Shown here: positions 1-7,355 of the stretch, one piece after another | How the letters are laid out: each line of letters opens with the position of its first letter | Numbering within the stretch: position 1 is the stretch's first letter | Source of the DNA: Rhodospirillales bacterium | Lineage (GTDB): Bacteria > Pseudomonadota > Alphaproteobacteria > Rhodospirillales > Magnetospirillaceae | Assembly (NCBI GenBank): GCA_030040955.1 | Contig: JASHSH010000041.1 | Coordinates: 1 to 10,160, forward strand | Length of the DNA stretch: 10,160 nt | Direction of reading: 5' to 3' | Notes under the pieces: model-generated | What the model was told of the DNA's origin: nothing | The model's database searches: none | What the model saw: the letters and a program-made list of their open reading frames with translations, nothing else | Program-made: the position numbers and the translations under genes

Positions 1-379
1 GCATCTCGACGGGCTGAGCAAGAAGCAGGGCGAGAACTTCACCGCCGACGACGCCAAGGTGATCGTCCTGCGCGACGGACGCCCCATCGCCGAGATGCAC
101 CCGCAGCGGCGCTTCTTCCCGCTCCAGAATCAGACCACCGCGATGACCGCGATCCGCAGCAATCTGCTGGCCGATCTCTATGTCGCGCTCGGCGATCCGG
201 ACGGATCGGGCGGCTGGACCGTGCGGGCCTATTGGAAGCCGCTGGTGCCCTGGATCTGGATCGGCGCGATCCTGATGGCGGGAGGCGGCGTGGTCAGCCT
301 GAGCGACCGGCGCTGGCGGGTGGGCGCCGCGCGGCGCGCCAGGCCCGCGGGCGCGGTCGGTGTCCCGGCGGGAGAATGA
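1..379 (+). CDS. ccmF: CcmF C-terminal end (cytochrome c haem lyase subunit), 5' truncated
   Basis: The reading frame is open from base 2 at the window edge and ends at TGA 377-379, so only about the last 125 residues are present. CcmF is the large inner-membrane component of System I cytochrome c maturation. It takes haem from holo-CcmE and, with CcmH and CcmI, attaches it to the CXXCH motif of apocytochromes in the periplasm. The visible part contains a periplasmic stretch with PQRRFFPLQNQTTAMTAIRS, then ADLYVALGD, a final membrane helix around PWIWIGAILMAGGG, and the terminal SLSDRRWRVG segment. These are strongly conserved at the CcmF C-terminus. The Arg/Ala-rich tail after that is probably cytoplasmic. 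ccmH and ccmI follow directly on the same strand, which supports the assignment. The part carrying the WWD motif and most haem-ligating histidines lies outside the window. Confidence 0.95.
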   Translation, partial: HLDGLSKKQGENFTADDAKVIVLRDGRPIAEMHPQRRFFPLQNQTTAMTAIRSNLLADLYVALGDPDGSGGWTVRAYWKPLVPWIWIGAILMAGGGVVSLSDRRWRVGAARRARPAGAVGVPAGE

Positions 380-410
380 TCTCCGATTTCGCTGGAAGGG
401 CGGTGGACGC

Positions 411-878
411 GTGAGATCGGTTTTCGCCGCGGTCTTGCTGCTGCTCGCGCTAGGAGGCCCGGCGCGCGCGGTCGATCCGGCCGAACGCCTGGCCGACCCG
501 GCGCTCGAGGCGCGTGCCCGCGCCATCAGCCGCGAGTTGCGCTGCCTGGTCTGCCAGAACGAATCGATCGACGAATCGGCCGCCGACCTCGCGCACGATA
601 TCCGCGTCGTGCTGCGCGACCGGATCAAGGCCGGCGATACCGACGCACAGGCCGTCAAGTTCATCGTCGACCGCTACGGCCAGTTCGTGCTGCTCAAGCC
701 GCCCGTCGAGCCGGCGACCTATTTGCTCTGGTTCGGGCCGGCGTTGCTCGTGCTGGTCGCCGTCTTCGCCTATTGGCGCTGGCTCCGCGCCCAGAAGGCG
801 CAAGCCTTGCCGCCCGCGCCGCTGACCGAGTCGGAGCAGCGCAGGCTGCGCGAGTTGATGGGCGGAGACGGCGCCTGA
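411..878 (+). CDS. ccmH: CcmH, apocytochrome c thiol-handling subunit of the haem ligation complex
   Basis: This 155-residue protein starts at GTG 411. I chose this start because it directly precedes an N-terminal signal/anchor segment (FAAVLLLLALGGPARA, about residues 5-20) and has a GGAAGG-like ribosome binding site about 11 nt upstream. The frame also extends upstream to 360, but that would put Arg-rich sequence before the signal. The motif LRCLVCQN (residues 43-50, Cys45 and Cys48) is the CcmH redox motif, which binds or reduces the apocytochrome cysteine thiols. A three-helix domain follows, then a transmembrane segment at about 103-122 and a short charged tail. The size matches the stand-alone CcmH/CycL of alphaproteobacteria, unlike the fused E. 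coli CcmH. The stop TGA overlaps the ccmI start (TGATG, 876-880), which suggests translational coupling. Confidence 0.96.
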   Translation: MRSVFAAVLLLLALGGPARAVDPAERLADPALEARARAISRELRCLVCQNESIDESAADLAHDIRVVLRDRIKAGDTDAQAVKFIVDRYGQFVLLKPPVEPATYLLWFGPALLVLVAVFAYWRWLRAQKAQALPPAPLTESEQRRLRELMGGDGA

Positions 879-2299
879 TGTCCGCGGGCCTGCTCGCCGC
901 GCTGGTCCTGGTCACGCTCGCCGCGCTGGTCGGCCTGCTCACGCCCCTGCTGCGCAGGGGAAGAGGCGCTCAGTCTCAAGCGCAGTACGACCGGGCGGTA
1001 TATCTCGACCAGCTCGCCGAGATCGACCGCGACCTAGCGCGTGGTTTGCTACAGCAGTCCGAGGCAGAATCGGCACGGCTCGAAATTCAGCGCCGCCTGC
1101 TGGCCGCCCCCGAGTCCGCTCCTGCCCCGCAGGCCCGCGCCCGGCCGCGCCTCGCGCTCGCGATCGCCGCGATGCTGGCCGCCGCCGCCGCGATCGGCTA
1201 CGCGGTTCTCGGCTCGCCGGGCGTACCCGACCTGCCGTTCGCCGCGCGGACCGGCGGAGCCGAGTTCGCGGGCGCCACACCCGCCGGGCACGAGAATTTG
1301 GCGAGCGCGGCCGAGCATCTGGCGGAGAAGCTCAAGCGCGAGGGCGGAGATTCCGCCGCCTGGACCATGCTGGCCCGCACTTACGCGACAATGAGCCGCT
1401 GGGAGGAGGCGGCGGAGGCCTACCGCCACGCGCTCGACAAAGCCGAGGAGGCCGACCGCGCCGATATCGAGGCGGCCTACGGCGAGATGTTGACGCTGGC
1501 GGCGCAAGGCACGGTGACGCCGACCGCGGCGGATGCATTCGCCGCCGCCATCGCGCACGACCCGAACAGCCAAGTCGCGCGCTACTATCTGGCGCTGGCC
1601 GACGCGCAGGCCGGCAGGACCGCGAAGGCGATCGACGCCTGGCTCGCGCTGGCGAAGGAGGTGCCGGCGGATTCGGCGCTTCACGCGGGTATCGAACGGA
1701 ATGTCTCCGCCGCCGCGAAGGCCGCCGGCATCGCCGTGCCCGCGTTGCCTACGGTGGCGCCCGAGGCAGCGGACGAGAACAAAGGCGGGCAGGCGCAAGC
1801 GCAATCCGAGGCGCGGTCGGACGCGCCGACGCCGCCCGCCGGGATGAATGCGGCCGACCAGAAGGCGATGATCGAAACGATGGTCGCCGGCCTGGCCGCG
1901 AAATTGCAGGCGAACCCCGACGATTTCGACGGCTGGATGCGCTTGGGGCGTTCCTATCTGGTGCTCGGCAAGCCCGACGCGGCGGCCGACGCCTACGACC
2001 ACGCCGCCAAGCTCAAGCCCACGGACGTCGACGTGCCGCTCACCGAAATCGACCAGCTGTTGCAAGGCAAGCAGGCGGACGCGCAACTGCCGCCGCGGGT
2101 GCTCGCGTTGTTGGATCGCGTGAAGGCGATGGGGACGGACCGACCCGAGGCGCTATGGTGGCTCGGCGCGGCGGCAGCCCAGCGGCATCGCCTGGATGAG
2201 GCGCGGGACTACTGGCAGCGGCTGCTGAAGGCCCTGCCGGAGGGCAGCGACGAGCATAGCTTCGTCGCCGCGGCCTTGAAGGCGATCGCGGATAAGTGA
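878..2299 (+). CDS. ccmI: CcmI, TPR-containing apocytochrome c chaperone
   Basis: This 473-residue protein starts at ATG 878, overlapping the ccmH stop by one base. CcmI (CycH) binds the C-terminal helix of apocytochromes c and delivers them to CcmH/CcmF. The first membrane helix is at about residues 4-24. It is followed by a cytoplasmic loop with the characteristic YDRAVYLDQLAEIDRDLARG sequence (37-56) and a coiled-coil-like stretch. The second helix, at about 91-111, is Ala-rich. The periplasmic part carries TPR-like repeats in two blocks (about 135-265 and 325-385, the latter with DDFDGWMRLGRSYLVLGKPD). An Ala/Gln/Pro-rich linker at about 285-322 separates the blocks, and a third helical region (425-470) ends the protein. 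The start further upstream at 773 lies inside ccmH and lacks support. The gene converges on amn with a 24-nt gap. Confidence 0.94.
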   Translation: MSAGLLAALVLVTLAALVGLLTPLLRRGRGAQSQAQYDRAVYLDQLAEIDRDLARGLLQQSEAESARLEIQRRLLAAPESAPAPQARARPRLALAIAAMLAAAAAIGYAVLGSPGVPDLPFAARTGGAEFAGATPAGHENLASAAEHLAEKLKREGGDSAAWTMLARTYATMSRWEEAAEAYRHALDKAEEADRADIEAAYGEMLTLAAQGTVTPTAADAFAAAIAHDPNSQVARYYLALADAQAGRTAKAIDAWLALAKEVPADSALHAGIERNVSAAAKAAGIAVPALPTVAPEAADENKGGQAQAQSEARSDAPTPPAGMNAADQKAMIETMVAGLAAKLQANPDDFDGWMRLGRSYLVLGKPDAAADAYDHAAKLKPTDVDVPLTEIDQLLQGKQADAQLPPRVLALLDRVKAMGTDRPEALWWLGAAAAQRHRLDEARDYWQRLLKALPEGSDEHSFVAAALKAIADK

Positions 2300-2323
2300 C
2301 TGCGTCCCGCCGGCGGCGCTTGG
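2300..2323. other. Convergent gap between ccmI and amn
   Basis: The 24 nt between two convergent stop codons contain the perfect 10-bp palindrome CCGCCGGCGG (2307-2316). It has no loop and no adjacent T-run, so I do not call it a terminator. Confidence 0.5.
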
Positions 2324-3799
2324 TCAGCGGAATGCCGGCTCGTCGAAACTGCGCAGCTTGCGCGAATGCAGCTGGTCGACATTTCCGGCGAGGTCGCGCA
2401 TCGTCTCGACGCCGATGACCAGGTGCTGGCGCACGCGTTCGCGGTAGAAGCTGTCGGCCGCGTCTTTCGTTTTCAGCTCCCCGTGATAGGGCTTGTCGGA
2501 AACGCAGAGCAGCGTGCCGTAGGACACGCGAAAGCGATAGCCGTTGGCGGCGAGGGTCGCGGATTCCATATCCACGGCGATCGCGCGCGTCTGGTAGAGG
2601 CGCGGATACAGCTCGTGGTAGCGCATCTCCCAATGCCGGTCGTCGGTGGTGTAGACGGTTCCCGTCCGCATGCGCGTCTTGAGGTCGGGTCCGCGCAACC
2701 CGGTGACCCGCGCCACCGCGTCCTGCAACGCGACCTGCACCTCGGCGATGGGCGGCACCGGCACCGTCGGCGGCACGTCGGCGTCGAGTACCCGGTCGTC
2801 GCGCGCATAGGCGTGCGCCAGCACATAGTCGCCCAGCACCTGCGTCCGCCGGAGCCCGGCGCAGTGACCGAGCATGATCCAGCAATGCGGGCGCAGAACG
2901 GCGATATGGTCGGTGATCGTCTTGGCATTGGCCGGACCCACGCCGATATTGACCAGCGTGATGCCGTTGCCGTCGCGCCGCACCAGGTGATAGGCGGGCA
3001 TCTGCGGCAGGTATTGCGGCGCTTCGCCTTCCTGCGGTGAGTCGTTGATCCGCCGGTTGGGGAAATAGACATCGCCGGGCTCGACCAGGGCGGCATAATC
3101 TTCGCCCTCCTCGATCGACTTGTGGCCGAAGGCGCGGAACGCCTCGACATAGCGCTGATAGTTGGTGAGCAGGACGAAGCGTTGAAAATACTTCACCGAC
3201 GTGCCGGTGTAATGCGGCAGGCGGTGGAGCGAGAAATCGACCCGTTCGGCGGTGAACAAAGCGAGCGGCTTGGGCTCGCCGGGCTGCGGGATGCGCGTGC
3301 CGTTGGCGATGGCGTCGTCGATCACGCCCAGGTCGGGCATCGCGAAATATTCTTCCATCTCGCGCAACCGGCTGGGCGAGACGCCCGCCGTGGCGCTGGC
3401 GACGACGAAGGGCAGCGGCATCGGCCGCTTGCTGCGGCCGATCCAGACCGGGACTTTGTGATGGGCGAGCAGCAGCCCGATCTGCTCGCGGTAATAGTCG
3501 GCGAACAGGTCCGGGCGCGTGAGCGTCGTGGCGTAAACGCCGGGATCGTGCAGCACGCCGAAGGAAAGCCGCGTGTCGGTCTGCATGTCCGAGGGCGAGA
3601 CCGAGATGCCGATGAACGGATACGGCACGTCGCCGACTCCGCCGGGCAGCCGGTCGGTCGCGCCGCCCGCGATCAGCTCATGCGCCCGGCGCATCGACTC
3701 GGCGCCGCCCTCGTAGATCTCGGTGATGCGCGCGACCGCCTCGCTCGCATCCGTGATCGGCGCGAGGTCGGAGGCATAATTTTGGAGAATCGTTTCCAT
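2324..3799 (-). CDS. amn: AMP nucleosidase (AMP to adenine + ribose 5-phosphate)
   Basis: AMP nucleosidase hydrolyses the N-glycosidic bond of AMP, giving adenine and ribose 5-phosphate. In enterobacteria it helps control the adenylate pool. I chose ATG 3799 (491 residues); a TTG two codons upstream (3805) is possible. The length matches the E. coli enzyme (about 484 residues). The N-terminal Amn-specific domain (about residues 1-250) is followed by a nucleoside-phosphorylase-like domain. The latter has NIGVGPANAKTITDHIAVLRP, the phosphate-site MLGHCAGLR, GTVYTTDDRHWE, and VDMESATLAANGYRFRV with the catalytic-site Met-Glu. LLCVSDKPYHGE and the C-terminal LHSRKLRSFDEPAFR are near-diagnostic for Amn. 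The gene lies 24 nt downstream of an MFS transporter with no strong ribosome binding site of its own, which suggests co-transcription and perhaps coupled translation. Confidence 0.96.
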   Translation of the reverse strand: METILQNYASDLAPITDASEAVARITEIYEGGAESMRRAHELIAGGATDRLPGGVGDVPYPFIGISVSPSDMQTDTRLSFGVLHDPGVYATTLTRPDLFADYYREQIGLLLAHHKVPVWIGRSKRPMPLPFVVASATAGVSPSRLREMEEYFAMPDLGVIDDAIANGTRIPQPGEPKPLALFTAERVDFSLHRLPHYTGTSVKYFQRFVLLTNYQRYVEAFRAFGHKSIEEGEDYAALVEPGDVYFPNRRINDSPQEGEAPQYLPQMPAYHLVRRDGNGITLVNIGVGPANAKTITDHIAVLRPHCWIMLGHCAGLRRTQVLGDYVLAHAYARDDRVLDADVPPTVPVPPIAEVQVALQDAVARVTGLRGPDLKTRMRTGTVYTTDDRHWEMRYHELYPRLYQTRAIAVDMESATLAANGYRFRVSYGTLLCVSDKPYHGELKTKDAADSFYRERVRQHLVIGVETMRDLAGNVDQLHSRKLRSFDEPAFR

Positions 3800-3823
3800 G
3801 CGCAATACGTGCCCGGTCGGGAC

Positions 3824-5038
3824 CTATTTGTCCATGGCCGGGGCCGGCGGGGCGAAACCGAACGTCCAGGGCAGGACGAGCACGCCGGCCGCGCCGAGGG
3901 CGATCAGCGCGAACACGGCCGCCGGCGAGTTGCTCGCGTCCCAGGCCCAGCCGCCCAGGATCGGGACAACCACCGAGAAGGTATAGCTGATGGTGAAGAT
4001 GCCGGCCATCGTGCGCGGCAGATCCTCCGGCTCGCACACGAGCGGCGGCACGGCGAGACTCAACACCATCACGCCGGCGCAAGAAAATCCGATCAGCGCG
4101 GCCGCCGCAACGATGCCCACGCCGCTCAGCCCGACCATGCCCGCCACCCCGACGAGTGTCGCAATTCCGGGAATCATGAACGCCCAGGGACGGCCCGTCA
4201 GCCTGCCGGCGAGCGCCAGCATCAGGAACGAGACCGGGAGCTGGCCCAGGTTGAGCGCGGTGAGCGCGGGTCCGATCAGTTCGGGCGCGCCGCGATACGA
4301 AAGATAATCCGGAATGAACGCGTTGGTGGTGAAATAGGCGATGTTCGCGCCGCCCATGATGACTCCGAGCCGCCAGACCAGCGGATCGCGCCAGCGCGGC
4401 CACCAACGCCGCGCCGCGGTCATGCTCGGACCGTGCGCTGCACGTCGCGCGAAGGGGGCGAACAGCAGTGCCACGATAGCGACCGGAACCGACCAGGCTA
4501 CGAAAGCGAGCCGCCAGCTTCCGCCGACCAGGGGCAGCACGTAGGGGATGGTCAGCCAGACGGCGAACACCTCCCCGACCAGCCATCCGTTAGCGTAGAC
4601 CGAGGTCCCGAAGCCGACGCGCGAGGGCATCCAGTAACGCACGATCTGCGGCAGGGAGGGATGCATCACCGAGATGCCGAGGCACATTACGACGGTCGCG
4701 GCGTCGAGGAGAAGCGCGTCGGGCGCGGCCGCGCGGAGCGCCGAGGCGCACGCCATCACCAGCAGGCCGCCGGTCAGCGTGCGCATCGATCCCAGCCGCG
4801 CGACGAGAAGCGAGCCGAGCACCGCGGCGAAAGCGAACATCAGGGAGGGCAGGCTGGACAGGATGCCGACGCTGGTCTCGCTGAGGCCCAGATCCGCATG
4901 CAGCAGCGGAATCACCGGCGGCACCGCGAGCACGGTTAGACGCAAGCAGCAGCCGGCGAGCCACAGCAGAATGGCGGAGTTGACCGCGCCGGGCACCGCC
5001 GCGCGCGCCCTCGCGTCCGTCATACTCGCGAATGTCAT
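3824..5038 (-). CDS. MFS transporter, CynX/NimT-like family
   Basis: This 404-residue, very hydrophobic protein has a pattern consistent with 12 transmembrane helices split by a central basic loop (about residues 198-220, RRAAHGPSMTAARRWWPRWR). The N-terminal half shows LLHADLGLSETSVGILSSLP, which precedes helix 2. A motif-A-like loop GSLLVARLGSMRTLTGGLL follows (about 75-93). This layout resembles the CynX/NimT branch of the major facilitator superfamily, where cyanate and nitroimidazole transport have been proposed. The substrate cannot be read from sequence. The start at ATG 5038 is preferred over ATG 5023 because GGGAGGA lies 10 nt upstream; an upstream GTG (5104) would add an unlikely Arg-rich extension. 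The gene is followed by amn after 24 nt. A role in purine, nucleoside or ribose-related transport is therefore possible, but this is inference from neighbourhood only. Confidence 0.85.
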   Translation of the reverse strand: MTFASMTDARARAAVPGAVNSAILLWLAGCCLRLTVLAVPPVIPLLHADLGLSETSVGILSSLPSLMFAFAAVLGSLLVARLGSMRTLTGGLLVMACASALRAAAPDALLLDAATVVMCLGISVMHPSLPQIVRYWMPSRVGFGTSVYANGWLVGEVFAVWLTIPYVLPLVGGSWRLAFVAWSVPVAIVALLFAPFARRAAHGPSMTAARRWWPRWRDPLVWRLGVIMGGANIAYFTTNAFIPDYLSYRGAPELIGPALTALNLGQLPVSFLMLALAGRLTGRPWAFMIPGIATLVGVAGMVGLSGVGIVAAAALIGFSCAGVMVLSLAVPPLVCEPEDLPRTMAGIFTISYTFSVVVPILGGWAWDASNSPAAVFALIALGAAGVLVLPWTFGFAPPAPAMDK

Positions 5039-5048
5039 GAACGCGGAT

Positions 5049-5078
5049 TCCTCCCGGCCGCTTCTCGGCCGGCGGGAG
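5049..5078 (-). promoter_or_regulatory. Leader hairpin overlapping the MFS gene ribosome binding site
   Basis: Bases 5054-5060 (CCGGCCG) and 5066-5072 (CGGCCGG) form a perfect 7-bp stem around a 5-nt loop. CTC (5051-5053) and GAG (5076-5078) extend it past a 3-nt bulge. On the minus strand the downstream arm contains GGGAG of the Shine-Dalgarno sequence GGGAGGA (5055-5049), 10 nt before ATG 5038. The structure would hide the ribosome binding site if formed. No T-run follows on either strand, so it is not a classical terminator. Regulatory meaning is inferred. Confidence 0.45.
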
Positions 5079-5112
5079 ATTAGCCGTGAACGAGTCGCGC
5101 GCACAGCGTCTC

Positions 5113-5132
5113 TTGCCCCCTCATTCGGGCAA
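5113..5132. promoter_or_regulatory. Dyad TTGCCC-N8-GGGCAA in divergent intergenic region
   Basis: Two perfect 6-bp arms (5113-5118 and 5127-5132) are separated by 8 nt. They lie between the MFS gene (-) and the thioesterase gene (+), a normal location for a regulator-binding site that could affect either gene. No regulator is encoded next to it, and I did not find a convincing -35/-10 pair around it. Confidence 0.3.
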
Positions 5133-5139
5133 TGATAGC

Positions 5140-5151
5140 GTGCATATGCAC
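5140..5151. promoter_or_regulatory. Perfect 12-bp palindrome GTGCATATGCAC
   Basis: This is a perfect, ungapped palindrome in the A/T-richest part of the divergent intergenic region, 27 nt before the thioesterase start. A CATAAT sequence that could be a -10 element overlaps its right end (5151-5156). It may be an operator for the thioesterase gene, the MFS gene or both. A chance palindrome is possible. Confidence 0.35.
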
Positions 5152-5178
5152 ATAATTTCCGTCAGCGGAGCCGGCGCC

Positions 5179-5667
5179 ATGGACGAGTTCACGCCACCCA
5201 GCCTCGAAGCCAGCGGCGTGGTGCCGCCGGAGGCCGCCAAGTCGATGTCCGGCCTCGCCATGATGCGCGCGATCATCGAAGGCCGGCTGCCGCCTCCGCC
5301 GATGGCCGCGACCCTCGAATTCGCCGTCGAGCTGGCCGAGGAGGGACGGGTGGTGTTCGTCGGCCGGCCCTCCTTCCGCCATTACAATCCGTTCGGCGTC
5401 GCGCATGGCGGCTATGCCGGCGCTCTGCTCGATTCCTGCATGACCTGCGCGGTGCAGTCGACGCTGGAGCCCGGCTTCGGTACCACCACGCTCGAATACA
5501 AGGTGAGCATGGTACGGCCGATGACGGAGAAGACCGGCATCGTGCGCGCCGAAGGAAAGACTCTCTATGTCGGCAAGCGCTCGGGCACCGCCGAGGGCCG
5601 GATCATCGACGCGGCCGGGCGGCTGCTGGCGCACGGAACCACGACCTGCCTGATCTTTTCGGTGTGA
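5179..5667 (+). CDS. PaaI-type hotdog-fold acyl-CoA thioesterase
   Basis: This 162-residue protein has a single hotdog domain. Such enzymes hydrolyse acyl-CoA or aryl-CoA thioesters in the cytoplasm. The core motif HYNPFGVAHGGYAGALLDSC (residues 68-87) contains the Asn-Pro-x-Gly-x-x-His-Gly-Gly signature. The acidic catalytic residue is expected on the following helix (Asp85 here). The strands continue through TTTLEYKVSMVRPMTEKTG and RSGTAEGRIIDAAGRLLAHGTTTCLIF, typical of the PaaI/YdiI group. I chose ATG 5179 because GGAG lies 8 nt upstream. Earlier in-frame starts (5086, 5146) would add a region without family resemblance and would run through the palindrome. The gene converges on an acyl-CoA ligase with a 15-nt gap, which fits acyl-CoA metabolism. 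The acyl substrate is unknown. Confidence 0.88.
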   Translation: MDEFTPPSLEASGVVPPEAAKSMSGLAMMRAIIEGRLPPPPMAATLEFAVELAEEGRVVFVGRPSFRHYNPFGVAHGGYAGALLDSCMTCAVQSTLEPGFGTTTLEYKVSMVRPMTEKTGIVRAEGKTLYVGKRSGTAEGRIIDAAGRLLAHGTTTCLIFSV

Positions 5668-5682
5668 GCGGGCGCGCGGCGG

Positions 5683-7314
5683 TCAGATCGACTTCGCCAT
5701 CTCGCGCAGCTTGAACTTCTGGAGCTTGCCGGTCGAAGTTTTCGGCACCTCGGCGAACACCACGCTGCGCGGCACCTTGTAATGCGCCAGATGTTCGCGG
5801 CAGAACGCGATGATCTCCTCCGCCGTTGCCGTAGCGCCCGGCTTCAGCTCGACGAAGGCGCAGGGCGTCTCGCCCCATTTCTCGTCGGGCTTGGCGACCA
5901 CCGCGGCGATCTGCACCGAGGGGTGCTTGTAGAGCGCGTCCTCGACCTCGATCGAGGAGATGTTTTCCCCGCCCGAGATGATGATGTCCTTCGAGCGGTC
6001 CTTGAGTTGGATGAACCCGTCCGGGTGCATCACCCCGAGATCGCCGGAGTGGAACCAGCCTTGGGCAAACGCCTTGTCGCTGGCGGCGCGGTTCTTCAGA
6101 TAGCCCTTCATCACCACATTGCCGCGAAACATGACCTCTCCGAGTGTCGTCCCGTCGCGCGGCACCGGGCGCATGGACTCGGGGTCCATCACCTCGAGCG
6201 CCTCGAGCATCGGATAGCGCACGCCCTGGCGCGCCTTCAGCGCGGCCTGGGCGGCGCCGTCGAGCGCGTCCCACTCGCCGTGCCACTCGTTCACCACCGC
6301 CGGGCCGTAGGTCTCGGTCAGGCCATATACGTGCGTCACGTTGAACCCGGCCGCTTTCATCGCGGCGAGCACCGCCTCGGGCGGGGGAGCGGCGGCGGTG
6401 ATGAATTCGACGACGTGGGGCAGGGGACGGCGGTCCGCCGCGGAAGCGTTCAGCAGCGTCGACATCACGATCGGCGCGCCGCAGAGATGCGTCACCCCAT
6501 GCGTCTCGATCGCCTCGTACATCGACTTGGCACGTACCTGGCGAAGGCAGATATGCGTGCCGGCCACCACCGAGATGGTCCACGGGAAGCACCAGCCATT
6601 GCAGTGGAACATCGGCAACGTCCAGAGATACACCGGATGGCGCGGGATCGAGGCGGTAAGCACATTGCCGACGGCGAGCAGATGCGCGCCGCGATGATGG
6701 TAGACGACTCCTTTCGGGTCGCCGGTGGTGCCCGAGGTGAAGTTCAGCGCGATCGCGTCCCACTCATCGACCGGCATCGGCCAGGGGAAGTCGGGATCGC
6801 CGCCGGCCAGGAAGGCCTCGTATTCGATCCCGCCCAGACGCTCGCCGGGGCCGGTATATTCCAGATCGTCGACATCGATGATCAGCGGCTTCGCCTTGGC
6901 CTGCGCGAGCGCCGCCTTCATCACCGGGGCGAACTCGCGGTCGACAAGCACGGCCTTGCAGTCGGCGAAATCGAGCATGAAGGCGATCACCGGCGCGTCG
7001 AGGCGGGTATTGATGCTGTGCAGCACCGCGCCGGCCATCGGCACCCCGTAATGGCATTCGAGCATATGCGGCGTGTTGGCAAGCATCGCCGAGACCGTAT
7101 CGCCGCGGCGAATACCCCGGGCGGCGAGCGCCGAGGCCAGCTGGCGCGACCGCCGGTAGAACTCGCGATAGGTTCGGCGGATCGGTCCATGGATCACCGC
7201 CAGCCGGTCCGGGAACACGGCGGCTGCGCGCTCGAGGAAGGTTAGCGGCGTAAGCGGCTGAAAATTCGCCGGATTACGATCGAGATCGACGTCGTACGGG
7301 GTGCTCGCAACCAT
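5683..7314 (-). CDS. AMP-forming acyl-CoA synthetase (DmdB/AAE-like branch)
   Basis: This 543-residue ANL-superfamily enzyme activates a carboxylic acid to an acyl-adenylate and then to its CoA thioester. The phosphate-binding loop is TSGTTGDPKG (residues 193-202). The adenine-site motif is YGLTETYG (330-337). The ATP-ribose Asp is in GWFHSGDLG (419-427). The hinge region is KDRSKDIIISGGENISSIEV, and the catalytic C-terminal lysine is in TSTGKLQKFKLR (Lys530). The segment LPMFHCNGWCFPWT (about 233-246) is typical of the branch that includes DmdB (methylmercaptopropionate-CoA ligase) and plant AAE-type ligases. The branch suggests a short or medium-chain or aromatic acid substrate, but not which one. 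ATG 7314 is preferred because GAGG lies about 7 nt upstream; earlier starts (7344, 7383) lack that. The protein looks complete with all core motifs intact. Confidence 0.93.
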   Translation of the reverse strand: MVASTPYDVDLDRNPANFQPLTPLTFLERAAAVFPDRLAVIHGPIRRTYREFYRRSRQLASALAARGIRRGDTVSAMLANTPHMLECHYGVPMAGAVLHSINTRLDAPVIAFMLDFADCKAVLVDREFAPVMKAALAQAKAKPLIIDVDDLEYTGPGERLGGIEYEAFLAGGDPDFPWPMPVDEWDAIALNFTSGTTGDPKGVVYHHRGAHLLAVGNVLTASIPRHPVYLWTLPMFHCNGWCFPWTISVVAGTHICLRQVRAKSMYEAIETHGVTHLCGAPIVMSTLLNASAADRRPLPHVVEFITAAAPPPEAVLAAMKAAGFNVTHVYGLTETYGPAVVNEWHGEWDALDGAAQAALKARQGVRYPMLEALEVMDPESMRPVPRDGTTLGEVMFRGNVVMKGYLKNRAASDKAFAQGWFHSGDLGVMHPDGFIQLKDRSKDIIISGGENISSIEVEDALYKHPSVQIAAVVAKPDEKWGETPCAFVELKPGATATAEEIIAFCREHLAHYKVPRSVVFAEVPKTSTGKLQKFKLREMAKSI

Positions 7315-7355
7315 CGTCCCGCCTCGCCTGCCCAGGCAATCCATTCCGGCCCCTG

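Noticed and set aside
360..410. Upstream extension of ccmH to a start at 360
   Set aside because: It would place basic, Arg-rich residues before the signal peptide and overlap ccmF. GTG 411 directly precedes the signal sequence and has a suitably spaced ribosome binding site.
1049..2086. 345-codon open frame on the - strand inside ccmI
   Set aside because: It is Arg/Gly-rich with no domain and no promoter or ribosome binding site. ccmI is well supported by its motifs and operon position.
2307..2316. Palindrome CCGCCGGCGG between ccmI and amn as a terminator
   Set aside because: It has no loop and no T-run on either strand, so it cannot be supported as an intrinsic terminator.
2040..2885. 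281-codon open frame on the - strand spanning the ccmI end and the amn end
   Set aside because: It runs across two well-supported genes in the wrong frame and its sequence is Arg/Ala/Pro-rich without family resemblance.
3122..4939. 605-codon open frame on the + strand opposite amn and the MFS gene
   Set aside because: Its translation is dominated by Arg, Gly, His, Glu and Asp with no recognisable domain, as expected for a shadow frame in GC-rich DNA. Both genes on the other strand are clear family members.
5782..7245. 487-codon open frame on the + strand opposite the acyl-CoA synthetase gene
   Set aside because: It has shadow-like composition rich in Arg, His and Gly and no motif. The opposite strand has a complete ANL enzyme with every core motif.
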